This document shows, one piece after another, positions 44,589-57,072 of a stretch of DNA of 64,000 nucleotides (positions are counted from its first letter, which is position 1; each line of letters starts with the position of its first letter). The position numbers and the translations under genes were made by a program. The notes beneath the pieces were generated by a model. It was not told where the DNA came from. It saw only the letters and a program-made list of their open reading frames with translations, and made no database searches. The DNA comes from Dactylorhiza incarnata (Eukaryota > Streptophyta > Magnoliopsida > Asparagales > Orchidaceae). Where the stretch lies: contig JAWHQI010000523.1 of assembly GCA_033032865.1 (NCBI GenBank), forward strand, positions 496,001 to 560,000, given 5' to 3'.

Positions 44589-47500
44589 AGCGGTAAGGCG
44601 AAATTTCGCTCCAAATGACACCTAAACTTCTAACAGGCATAACTTTTGATTTGTATGTTTGATTTTTGCCCACATCACCTTTTCGGAATATGCTCGGAGG
44701 CATACATCCAATGGAGCACAATTATAAACCCTTCCAGCTCATTTTAGTGGTCAATATACAGGGGGTTGCAATGGTGATGAGGGCTCCTCTTGACACATAA
44801 ACTGTAACAGCCATAACTTTTGATCTGGTTGTCCGATTTTTGCGCACAACACCTTTTTGAAAGAGCTCGGAGCCCTGCATCCAATGGAGAGCAAATTTTA
44901 CCCATCCAGTTTGTTTAGTGATCAATATACAGGGGGTTTGTAATAATGTATTTAGCTCGAAAGGAGATCTAAGCTTTAAAGATCCATAACTTTTTATCCG
45001 GTTGTCTGATTTTCGCCCACAATACCTTTTCGTAATGAGATCGGAGCCCAAAATCCAATGGAGAACGAATTTAACCCATTCAAGATCGTTTAGAGGTCGA
45101 TATACAGTGGGTTGTAGTGGTAATGCGAGATTTAGCTCTAAATGACACATAAATTTCAAAATGAAAGAATTTTAGATGCGGTTTGTAGTGAAAGTGAGAG
45201 ATTTAGCTCCAAATGACACTCAAACTTTAAAAGAGCAATAACTTTTTATCCGGTTGTCTGATTTTACCCCATACAACACCATTTAGGAATGATATCGGAG
45301 CCCTACATTCATTGAAGCACAAGTTTTACCCATTACAGTTCATTTAGTTGTCTATATTAAGCGGGTTGCACTGTTAATGCAAAATGTAGCTCCAATTGAC
45401 ACCTAAACATCAAACAGCCATAACTTTTGATCAGGTTGTGTGATTTTTGCCCACAACACCTCTTCGAAATGAGCCCTGAGCCCTACATTCAATGGAGAGC
45501 AAGTTTTACCCAATGTAGTTCATTTAGTGGTCGATATACATTGAGTTGAAGTGGTAATGTGAGATTTAGCTCCAACCTACACCTAAACTTCAAACAGTTA
45601 TAACTTTAGATCCGAATGTCCGGATTTTGCACAAAACACCCTTTCGGAAAGAGCTCAGAGCCATACATCCTAAGGAGAATAGGATTTACTCGATCAAGTT
45701 CATTTAGTGGTCGACGTATAGTGGATTGCGGTAGAAATGAGGGAGTTTGCTTCAATTGGCACCTAAACTTCAAACATCCATAACTTTTGATCCGGTTGTT
45801 TGATTTTTGCCCACAACGCCTTTTCAGAATGAGATCGGAGCCCTGCATCCATTGGACAACAAGTTTTACCCATTCCAGTTCGTTTGCGTTTGATCTACAG
45901 TGGGTTGTAGGGAAAAATGAGAGATTTAGCTCCAAATGACACTCAAACATTAAACCGCAACGACTTTTGATCCGGTTGCCTGATTTGACCACACAACACC
46001 TTTTCGAAATGAGCTCGTAGCACTACATTCATTGGAGCACAAGTTTTACCCATTCCAGTTCATTTAGTTGTCAATATTTAGAGCGTTGCAGCGGTAATGC
46101 GAAATTTCGCTCCAAATGACACCTAAACTTCTAACACGCATAACTTTTGATTTGTATGTTTGATTTTTGCCCACATCACCTTTTCGGAATATGCTCGGAG
46201 GCATACATCCAATGGAGCACAATTATAAACCCTTCCAGCTCATTTTAGTGGTCAATATATAGGGGGTTGCAATGGTGACGAGGGCTCCTCTTGACACATA
46301 CACTTTAACAGCCATAACTTTTGATCTGGTTGTCCGATTTTTGCGCACAACACCTTTTTGGAAAGAGCTCGGAGCCCTGCGTCCAATGGAGAGCAAATTT
46401 TACCCATCCAGTTTGTTTAGTGGTCAATATACAGCGGGTTTGTAATAATGTATTTAGCTCGAAAGGAGACCTAAGCTTTAAAGATCCATAACTTTTTATT
46501 CGATTGTCCGATTTTCGCCCACAATACCTTTTCGTAATGAGATCGGAGCCCAAAATCCAATTGAGAACGAATTTAACCCATTCAAGGTCGTTTAGAGGTC
46601 GATATACAATGGGTTGTAGTGGTAATGCGAGATTTAGCTCCAAATGACACATAAATTTCAAAATGAATGAATTTTAGATGCGGTTTGTAGTGAAAGTGAG
46701 AGATTTAGCTCCAAATGACACTCAAACTATAAAAGAGCAATAACTTTTGATCCGGTTGTCTGATTTTACCCCATACAACACCATTTAGGAATGATATCGG
46801 AGCCCTACATTCATTGAAACACAAGTTTTACCCATTACAGTTCATTTAGTTGTCTATATTGAGCGGGTTGCACTGTTAATGCAAAATGTAGCTCCAAATG
46901 ACACCTAAACATCAAACAGCCATAACTTTTGATCAGGTTGTGTGATTTTTACCCACAACACCTCTTCCAAATGAGCCCTGAGACCTACATTCAATGGAGA
47001 GGAAGTTTTACCCAATGTAGTTCATTTAGTGGTCGATATACATTGAGTTGAAGTGGTAATGTGGGATTTAGCTCCAACCTACACCTAAACTTCAAACAGC
47101 TATAACTTTAGATCCGGATGTCCGAATTTTGCACAAAACACCTTTTCGGAAAGAGCTCAGAGCCATACATCCTAAGGAGAATAGGATTTACTCGATCAAG
47201 TTCATTTAGTGGTCGACGTATAGTGGATTGCGGTAGAAATGAGGGAGTTTGCTTCAATTGGCACCTAAACTTCAAACATCCATAACTTTTGATCCGGTTG
47301 TTTGATTTTTGCCCACAACGCCTTTTCAGAATGAGATCGGAGCCCTGCATCCATTGGACAACAAGTTTTACCTATTCTAGTTCGTTTGCGGTGATCTACA
47401 GTGGGTTGTAGGGAAAAATGAGAGATTTAGCTCCAAATGACACTCAAACATTAAACCGCAACGACTTTTGATCTGGTTGCCTGATTTGACCACACAACAC

Positions 47501-50500
47501 CTTTTCGAAATGAGCTCGTAGCACTACATTCATTGGAGCACAAGTCTTACCCATTCCAGTTCATTTAGTTGTCAATATTTAGAGCGTTGCAGCGGTAATG
47601 CAAAATTTCGCTCCAAATGACACCTAAACTTCTAACAGGCATAACTTTTGATTTGTATGTTTGATTTTTGCCCACATCACCTTTTCGGAATATGCTCAGA
47701 GGCATACATCCAATGGAGCACAATTATAAACCCTTCCAGCTCATTTTAGTGGTCAATATACAGGGGGTTGCAATGGTGACGAGGGCTCCTCTTGACAAAT
47801 AAACTGTAACAGCCATAACTTTTGATCTGGTTGTCCGATTTTTGCGCACAACACCTTTTTGGAAAGAGCTCAGAGCCCTGCATCCAATGGAGAGCAAATT
47901 TTACCCATTCAGTTTGTTTAGTGGTCAATATACAGCGGGTTTGTAATAATGTATTTAGCTCGAAAGGAGACATAAGCTTTAAAGATCCATAACCTTTTAT
48001 CCGGTTGTCCGATTTTCGCCTACAATACCTTTTCGTAATGAGATCAGAGCCCAAAATCCAATAGAGAACGAATTTAACCCATTCAAGGTCGTTTAGAGGT
48101 CGATATACAGTGGGTTGTAGTGGTAATGCGAGATTAAGCTCCAAATGACACATAAATTTTAAAATCAAAGAATTTTAGATGCGGTTTGTAGTGAAAGTGA
48201 GATATTTAGCTCCAAATGACACTCAAACTTTAAAAGAGCAATAACTTTTGATCCGGTTGTCTAATTTTACCCCATACAACACCATTTAGGAATGATATCA
48301 GAGCCCTACATTCATTGAAGCACAAGTTTTACCCATTCCAGTTCATTTAGTTGTCTATATTGAGTGGGTTGCACTGTTAATGCACAATGTAGCTCCAAAT
48401 GACACCTAAACATCAAACAGCCATAACTTTTGATCAGGTTGTGTAATTTTTGCCCACAACACCTCTTCGAAATGAGCCCTGAGCCCTACATTCAAGGGGA
48501 GCAAGTTTTACCCAATGTAGTTCATTTAGTGGTCGATATACATTGAGTTGGTAAAGTGGGATTTAGCTCCAACCTACACCTAAACTTCAAACATCTATAA
48601 CATTAGATCCGGATGTCAGGATTTTGCACAAAACTCCTTTTCGGAAAGAGCTCAGAGCCATACATCCTAAGGAGAATATGATTTACTCGATCAAGTTCAT
48701 TTAGTGGTCGACGTATAGTGGATTGCGGTAGAAATGAGGGAGTTTGCTTCAATTGGCACCTAAACTTCAAACATCCATAACTTTTGAACCGGTTGTTTGA
48801 TTTTTGCCCACAACTCCTTTTCAGAATGAGATCGGAGCCCTGCATCCATTGGACAACAAGTTTTACCCATTCCAGTTCGTTTGCGGTGATCTACAGTGGG
48901 TTGTAGGGAAAAATGAGAGATTTAGCTCCAAATGACACTCAAACATTAAACCGCAACGACTTTTGATCCGGTTGCCTGATTTGACCACACAACACATTTT
49001 CGAAATGAGCTCGTAGCACTACATTCATTGGAGCACAAGTTTTACCCATTCCAGTTCATTTAGTTGTCAATATTTAGAGCGTTGCAGCGGTAATGCAAAA
49101 TTTGGCTCCAAATGACACCTAAACTTCTAACAGGCATAACTTTTGATTTGTATGTTTGATTTTTGCCCACATCACCTTTTCGGAATATGCTCGGAGGCAT
49201 ACATCCAATGGAGCACAATTATAAACCCTTCCAGCTCATTTTAGTGGTCAATATACAGGGGGTTGCAATGGTGGCGAGGGCTCCTCTTGACACATAATCT
49301 GTAACAGCCATAACTTTTGATCTGGTTGTCCGATTTTTGCGCACAACACCTTTTTGGAAAGAGCTCAGAGCCCTGCATCCAATGGAGAGCAAATTTTACC
49401 CATTCAGTTTGTTTAGTGGTCAATATACAGCGGGTTTGTAATAATGTATTTAGCTCGAAAGGAGACATAAGCTTTAAAGATCCATAACCTTTTATCCGGT
49501 TGTCCGATTTTCGCCCACAATACCTTTTCGTAATGAGATCAGAGCCCAAAATCCAATGGAGAACAAATTTAACCCATTCAAGGTCGTTTAGAGGTCGATA
49601 TACAGTGGGTTGTAGTGGTAATGCGAGATTTAGCTCCAAATGACACATAAATTTCAAAATCAAAGAATTTTAGATGCGGTTTGTAGTGAAAGTGAGAGAT
49701 TTAGCTCCAAATGACACTCAAACTTTAAAAGAGCAATAACTTTTGATCCGGTTGTCTGATTTTACCCCATACAACACCATTTAGGAATGATATGGGAGCG
49801 CTACATTCATTGTAGCACAAGTTTTACCCATTACAGTTCATTTAGTTGTCTATATTGAGCGGGTTGCACTGTTAATGCAAAATGTAGCTCCAAATGACAC
49901 CTAAACATCAAACAGCCATAACTTTTGATCAGGTTGTGTGATTTTTGCCCACAACACCTCTTCGAAATGAGCCCTGAGCCCTACATTAAATGGAGAGCAA
50001 GTTTTACCCAATGTAGTTCATTTAGTGGTCGATATACATTGAGTTGAAGTGGTAATGTGGGATTTAGCTCCAACCTACACCTAAACTTCAAACATCTATA
50101 ACTTTAGATCTGGATGTCCGGATTTTGCACAAAACACCTTTTCGGAAAGAGCTCAGAGTCATACATCCTAAGGAGAATAGGATTTACTCGATCAAGTTCA
50201 TTTAGTGGTCGACGTATAGTGGATTGCGGTAGAAATGAGGGAGTTTGCCTCAATTGGCACATAAACTTCAAACATCAATAACTTTTGATCCGGTTATTTG
50301 ATTTTTGCCCACAACGCCTTTTCAGAATGAGATCGGAGCCCTGCATCCATTGGACAACAAGTTTTACCCATTCCAGTTCGTTTGTGCTTGATCTACAGTG
50401 GGTTGTAGGGAAAAATAAGAGATTTTGCTCCAAATGACACTCAAACATTAAACCGCAACGACTTTTGATCCGGTTGCCTGATTTGACCACACAACACCTT

Positions 50501-53500
50501 TTCGAAATGAGCTCCTAGCACTACATTCATTGGAGCACAAGTTTTACCCATTCCAGTTCATTTAGTTGTCAATATTTAGAGCGTTGCAGCGGTAATGCGA
50601 AATTTCGCTCCAAATGACACCTAAACATCTAACAGGCATAACTTTTGATTTGTATGTTTGATTTTTGCCCACATTACCTTTTCGGAATATTCTCGGAGGC
50701 ATACATCCAATGGAGCACAATTATAAACCCTTCCAGCTCATTTTAGTGGTCAATATACAGGGGGTTGCAATGGTGACGAGGGCTCCTCTTGACACATAAA
50801 CTGTAACAGCCATAACTTTTGATCTGGTTGTCCGATTTTTGCGCACAACACCTTTTTGGAAAGAGCTCGGAGCCCTGCATCCAATGGAGAGCAAATTTTA
50901 CCCATCCAGTTTGTTTAGTGGTCAATATACAGCGGCTTTGTAATAATGTATTTAGCTCGAAAGGAGACCTAAGCTTTAAAGATCTATAACTTTTTATCCG
51001 GTTGTCCGATTTTCGCCCACAATACCTTTTCGTAATGAGGTCGTAGCCCAAAATCCAATGGAGAATGAATTTAACCCATTCAGGGTCGTTTAGAGGTCGA
51101 TATACAGTGGGTTGTAGTGGTAATGCGAGATTTAGCTCCAAATGACACATAAATTTCAAAATGAAAGAATTTTAGATGCGGTTTATAGTGAAAGTGAGAG
51201 ATTTAGCAACAAATGACACTCAATCTTTAAAAGAGCAATATCTTTTGATCCGGTTGTCTGATTTTACCCCATACAACACCATTTAGGAATGATATCGGAG
51301 CCCTACATTCATTGAAGCACAAGTTTTACCCATTACAGTTCATTTAGTTGTCTATATTGAGCGGGTTGCACTGTTAATGCAAAATGTAGCTCCAAATGAC
51401 ACCTAAACATCAAACAGACATAACTTTTGATCAGGTTGTGTGATTTTTGCCCACAACACCTCTTCGAAATGAGCCCTGAGCCCTACATTCAATGGTGAGC
51501 AAGCTTTACCCAATGTAGTTCATTTAGTGGTCGATATACATTGAGTTGAAGTTGTAATGTGGGATTTAGCTCCAACCTACACCTAAACTTCAAACAGCTA
51601 TAACTTTAGATCTGGATGTCCGGATTTTGCACAAAACACCTTTTCGGAAAGAGATCAGAGCCATACATCCTAAGGAGAATAGGATTTACTCGATCAAGTT
51701 CATTTAGTGGTCGACGTATAGTGGATTGCGGTAGAAATGTGGGAGTTTGCTCCAATTGGCACCTAAACTTCAAACATCCATAACTTTTGATCCGGTTATT
51801 TGATTTTTGCCCACAACGCCTTTTCAGAATGAGATCGGAGCCCTGCATCCATTGGACAACAAGTTTTACCCATTCCAGTTCGTTTGCGGTTGATCTACAG
51901 TGGGTTGTAGGGAAAAATGAGAGATTTTGCTCCAAATGACACTAAAACATTAAACCGCAACGACTTTTGATCCGGTTTCCTGATTTGACCACACAACACC
52001 TTTTCGAAATGAGCTCGTAGCACTACATTGATTGGAGCACAAGTTTTACCCATTCCAGTTCATTTAGTTGTCAATATTTAGAGCGTTGCAGCGGTAATGC
52101 GAAATTTCGCTCCAAATGACACCTACACATCTAACATGCATAACTTTTGAATTGTATGTTTGATTTTTGCCCACATCACTTTTCGGAATATGCTCGGAGG
52201 CATACATCCAATGGAGCACAATTATAAACCTTTCCAGCTCATTTTAGTGGTCAATATACAGGGGGTTGCAATGGTGACGAGGGCTCCTCTTGACACATAA
52301 ACTGTAACAGCCATAACTTTTGATCTGGTTGACCGATTTTTGCGCACAACACCTTTTTGGAAAGAGCTCGGAGCCCTGCATCCAATGCAGAGCAAATTTT
52401 ACCCATCCAGTTTGTTTAGTGGTCAATATACAGCGGGTTTGTAATAATGCATTTATCTCGAAAGGAGACCTAAGCTTTAAAGATCCATACCTTTTTATCC
52501 GTTGTCCGATTTTCGCCCACAATACCTTTTCGTAATGAGGTCGGAGCCCAAAATCCAACGGAGAACGAATTTAACTCATTCAGGGTCGTTTAGAGGTCGA
52601 TAAACAGTGGGTTGTAGTGGTAATGCGAGATTTAGCTCCAAATGACACATAAATTTCAAAATGAAAGAATTTTAGATGCGGTTTGTAGTGAAAGTGAGAT
52701 ATTTAGCTCCAAATGACACTCAAACTTTAAAAGAGCAATAACTTTTGATCCTGTTGTCTGATTTTACCCCATACAACACCATTTAGGAATGATATCGGAG
52801 CCCTACATTCATTGAAGCACAAGTTTTACCCATTACAGTTCATTTAGTTGTCTATATTGAGCGGGTTGCTCTGTTAATGCAAAATGTAGCTCCAAATGAC
52901 CCCTAAACATCAAACAACCATAACTTTTGATTAAGTTGTGTGATTTTTGCCCACAACACTTCTTTGAAATTAGCCCTGAGCCCTACATTCAATGGAGAGC
53001 AAGTTTTACCCAACGTAGTTCATTTAGTGGTCGATATACATTGAGTTGAAGTGGTAATGTGGGATTTAGCTCCAACCTACACCTAAACTTCAAACAGCTA
53101 TAACTTTAGATCCAGATGTCCGAATTTTGCACAAAACACCTTTTCGGAAAGAGCTCACAGCCATACATCCTGAGGAGAATAGGATTTACTCGATCAAGTT
53201 CATTTAGTGGTCGACGTATAGTGGATTGCGGTAAAAATGTGGGAGTGTGCTTCAATTGGCACCTAAACTTCAAACATCCATAACTTTTGATCCGGTTCTC
53301 TGATTTTTGCCCACAATGCCTTTTCAGAATGAGATCGGAGCCCTGCATCCATTGGACAACAAGTTTTACCCATTCCAGTTCGTTTGCGGTTGATCTATAG
53401 TGGGTTGTAGGGAAAAATGAGAGATTTAGCTCCAAATGACACTCAAACATTAAACCGCAATGACTTTTGATCCGGTTTCCTGATTTGACCACACAACACC

Positions 53501-53593
53501 TTTTCGAAATGAGCTCGTAGCACTACATTCATTGGAGCACAAGTTTTACCCATTCCAGTTCATTTAGTTGTCAATATTTAGAGCGTTGCAACG
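44589..53593. repeat. Satellite array, block 3
   Basis: Continues from m5/m6 after C2. Higher-order units start near 45205, 46705, 48206, 49700, 51203 and 52705, all close to 1500 bp. The array ends inside m5 at 53593, where element B is inserted. Compared with a normal m5, 51 bp is missing across the C2 insertion. No gene supported. Confidence 0.95.
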
Positions 53594-54437
53594 TGTTGAG
53601 TCCGAGATTGCACCTCCGAGGGAAACCGGAGGCTGCGGGTTGCCGGTTACTTTTTATGTAGAAGAATGAGACCGCTAGCAGCGGTCAAGGCCAGACTTCG
53701 CCCGCCGCGGCAAATGCCACTCCTGCGATGGGCTTTCCTTTGATTAGAAAAAAGTGGTTACAGCGGGCTGCAAGTGCAGAAAAAGAGAAGCCGGCCGGTC
53801 AGACAGTCCGCAAGACGTGAAACTCGAGACCGCAGCCCAAACAAGCGAGCTCCTGGATTCGAGAGTGCCTGTCTTATGAACAGTGCCGCCCCCTATTTAT
53901 AGGCTTGGGGGCCTGCCCGAATGGGCAGGGATAAAATAACCGCCTGCCCGGGTACAGGAGAAACGGGCAGGCGGTGACGAGATGCACAAAGAAGAAAAAA
54001 GAAAGAAGCCGCGCGGCTTAGCGGCTTGCTCTTCCGACCTGTCTGACTTGAGGCTGGAGATACCGGGACCAAGTCAATGATTCAGACCGGCGGTCTCTGG
54101 CTTGAGACCGCGGTCTGTCTTCTGGACATGGCTTGGCTGATCTTCAGAAGGTAACCCGGGTAGTCTCTGATCTGAAACTGCGGCTTGTCCTTCTGGGTTT
54201 GAATCTTGAATCTCTATAGCACTACCCGCGCGGCCTCCTTCCTGAGACCGCGGATAGCCTTCTTACTTTGGCCTTTGACGACCTTCACTCTTGGGGGCGG
54301 TCCGAAACTGACCTCAGACCACTCGGTCAGGTTTACCTCAAGCTGAGAGCTACCGATCCTGGAACCCAGCGGCCTGACCCAGCGGTTCGCCCGGTCCGAG
54401 AGTGATCCAACCCGAGAAGCGGTTTTCTGGGTAAACA
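53594..54437 (-). repeat. 3' LTR of element B
   Basis: 844 bp, TGTTGAGTCC to GGGTAAACA on the plus strand. Minus-strand TATA box at about 53891-53903 and the hairpin CCCGCCGC/GCGATGGG at 53701-53732, whose stem is weaker than in A or C. Many CCGnnCGG-type palindromes. The polypurine tract junction (GCGGGGATTA before TGTTTACCC, minus strand) lies at 54438 onward. Confidence 0.93.
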
Positions 54438-54520
54438 TAATCCCCGCATATTTTCAAATCTCAAGAGGATTTCGAAAATATAAACTTTAGCCGGGAGACC
54501 GCTCCGACTTGCCCTGAATT

Positions 54521-54528
54521 CTATAAGA
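54521..54528 (+). promoter_or_regulatory. TATA box of antisense gene 1 in element B
   Basis: CTATAAGA, 104 bp before the ATG at 54625, at the same relative place as in element A (3312-3319). Confidence 0.6.
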
Positions 54529-54624
54529 GAGCCAGAGAACTCATTCTGCAGAGTTTTTTTCGAAATCACGGGATATTGCTCGCCAGCTGCGGTTGGAACT
54601 TTTAAGACCGGTAATTCTTCGATC

Positions 54625-56718
54625 ATGGATTTCTTAGACACCGTGTTAGACCGCGTGGATCCCGCCGGAGATCAGAAGAAGGTGGAAGGTAAAAGGCGCG
54701 AATCGACTGAGAGGTCACAGAAGGAAAAAGAACAGCAGGACCGGAAAGACAGAAAAAAGAGGAAACGGGCTGAGAAAGCTGCGGCGGACAATTCCAAGTC
54801 CGTAGTAGGCTCAACAATTCCCAAGACTCCTACGGAGCCCGCTGTGGACAGTTCAGGGCCTCCGCCCAGCGATCTTGGCCAACCGGCTGCTAGCCCGCTG
54901 AACAAAGGGGAGGCCGCCCCTTCTGGAAAAGTTGACTCCAATAGCCCTTCGAAGAAGGTCGGCGAGGCCGACTCGTTTGACATGGAAATCACCCCATCCG
55001 GGAACCCCCATTTGCTAGTCAGAGACTTGGGGGAGGAGGCGGTTAATTCTCCAAGGCCGGGCGAACTGAGTGCTCCTTTGTCCGTGGATGACTACCCCAG
55101 TCCCCCCAAAGAGGTTAGCCCAGCTCCGGGTAAGAAAGAGAGGAAAAGGAAGAAGACCGAGTCAGTGACCGAGCGAATAACCAAGAGGGTCAAGAAACTA
55201 GCCTCCAAGGAAAAGGCGGCCCTTAAGAAACCGGTCGAATCCCTCCTCCAGACCAATTCGCGGTTAAAAGAAGAGCTTGGCTTAGCGACTCCTCCAGCCA
55301 CTAAGGTAAATGACTCGCCTGCTACCCCTGATGCGAAACCGGGCGACCTGCCTCCAGACTCGGCGAGTAGCTTATCACTTAATGGGATCTTTCAGGATAT
55401 GGATGAGCTGATGGGGCGAGATAAGCTTCTTGACAGCCCGATGTCTTCAAAGCGAGCTGTTTCCACTACAGATAACACAACCCATCCTGAGGAGACCGCT
55501 CGGGCGGAGGTCGAAGAGCGGGAAGCTGCTGCCCGGACCGCCCTGGAGGTCGAAGAGCGAGAAGCTGCTGCCCGGACCGCCCTGGAGGTCGAAGAAAGAG
55601 CGAGGGAACTCAGAGAAGTGCTGAAAGTGCAGGCGGAGGTCCCCTCGGTGATGACCGGTGAGGAGATAATGATGGCGAAGAAGGAAGGAGCGGAGCGGGT
55701 TTTGGACAAGCCGCTGCGACCTGATCCTTTCGCACCAGGTAAGCGTCCCACGGATTATAAAGCTGTCCGCTTCTTCATCCCGCGGCCTCGCCGTAATAAA
55801 TTACTGAACCCGCCGCCGAGCTTCTTTCCCTTAGCGGCCTGGTCCCCTTCCGCTAGGCAGAAAACGGAGAGACTCTGTCGTGAGCAACGTCGGAAGATGG
55901 ACCCGGAACGGTCTAAGCGGCCTGTGTGCCCAGGCATTGATCTTATATTTATGTTCATTTTGTATGTTTATGGCATTGTATGCTCTTGCTTCTTATAACC
56001 CGAGCGGCCTCTTGCAGATAGCGAGGAGCAGATTGTAAAGCCGGGCGACCTTGACGCCAGCCTGCCTCCATTAGTCCCCCCGATATCAACCTGTGCGACG
56101 ACTTCGCAAGAAGGGCCGCAACTGTTCGCGCGTCTCGAGGAGGATCTGGTAAATCTGAGGGCCCACTTGAAGGAGGTGGAAGACCGAGAGGCCGGTACTC
56201 GGATTGCTCTGGAGGCCGAGCGAATGGCGAGGGGGAAGGCTGAAGAGACGCTGAAGGCTCAGCTTGAAGCCGCGCGAGCTACGGTGGAGGCCGAGAAGAG
56301 AGCCAGGGTGGCGCAAGTCGCCATTCTGACCACTCAGCTTGAGAAGGAGAAGAGAACATCGGCTAAGTTCGAGGAAGACTCGAAACACTACCAAGATAAA
56401 TTCCTGCGGTTAACCAGGGAAGTCGCTGCGGGCCGGCGAGGTATGAATGATGGGATGCAGGTTGTTAGCCGCCCGACTGTTGGGGCGGGCTCAAATCCTC
56501 CCCCGGTTCCGGCGGCTGATCCTACGATTGATAAGGCCACCGCACCCCCCCGCATGATTCCCGCTACGCGGGTTGAAAGGGATGCCGGGCGGCTTCATAG
56601 CACAATCAACCATCTCCATTATCATACCAGCCAGATTTATTCCCTTCTGAACACCACCAGCGACCAGGTCGCGCGACTTCACAGAGAAGATGTCTCCCCC
56701 GAACATCGTCAACTGTGA
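54625..56718 (+). CDS. Antisense gene 1 of element B: Lys-rich coiled-coil protein, spliced
   Basis: Starts ATG at 54625 (MDFLDTVLDRVDPAG). Exon 1 has basic stretches that look like nuclear signals (KDRKKRKRAEKA; KKERKRKKTE...RITKRVKKL), Pro/Ser-rich linkers and a 13-residue near-tandem repeat EVEEREAAARTAL at about 55506-55590. Exon 2 starts at 56018 after a CTTGCAG acceptor; it is a long heptad coiled coil (about 56140-56400) and ends in a conserved block with RVERDAGRLHS, LHYHTSQIYSLL and DQVARLHRED. Two donors keep the frame: GTAAGC at 55739 (604 residues) or a GC donor at 55934 (669 residues). Without splicing the frame stops at 55998. I know no function for this family. It could help element RNA or chromatin targeting; that is speculation. 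The gene is intact here and broken in A. Confidence 0.75.
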
Positions 56719-57072
56719 TCGGCTTTTGAGAACAATTTGTATTATAAATGCGGCTTGTTGATTCGGCCTTTGTTTGAACAATGCTTCTTTTTATTTTATC
56801 TTTTATTTGAATAACCCGTGCGGGTTCTTGTTTTAGCCGCTGTGTTTGTGTTATGTTTCTTTTGTGCCTTATCCGAACTGATTTCAGGTCGCACGATCTG
56901 TGATGTGTACTTGCTTCTATTTCCTTTGCTTCTTTTGTTTTTCTGATGAATCTAACCATGCAGGCAATTGACCGCGCGGTTAGAAATGTATAGCCGTAGC
57001 ATAATTTTACTATTCGCAGATCGTAAAAATCTATAAGTAGGGACTCTTCGAAGTCATTTTTACGATTTCCAG
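56719..57072 (+). other. Spacer between antisense genes 1 and 2 in element B
   Basis: No gene. A TATA-like CTATAAGT at 57031-57038 precedes the next ATG by 42 bp and is matched at 5895-5902 in A. CCGnnCGG-type motifs occur near 56815, 56888 and 56970. Confidence 0.55.
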
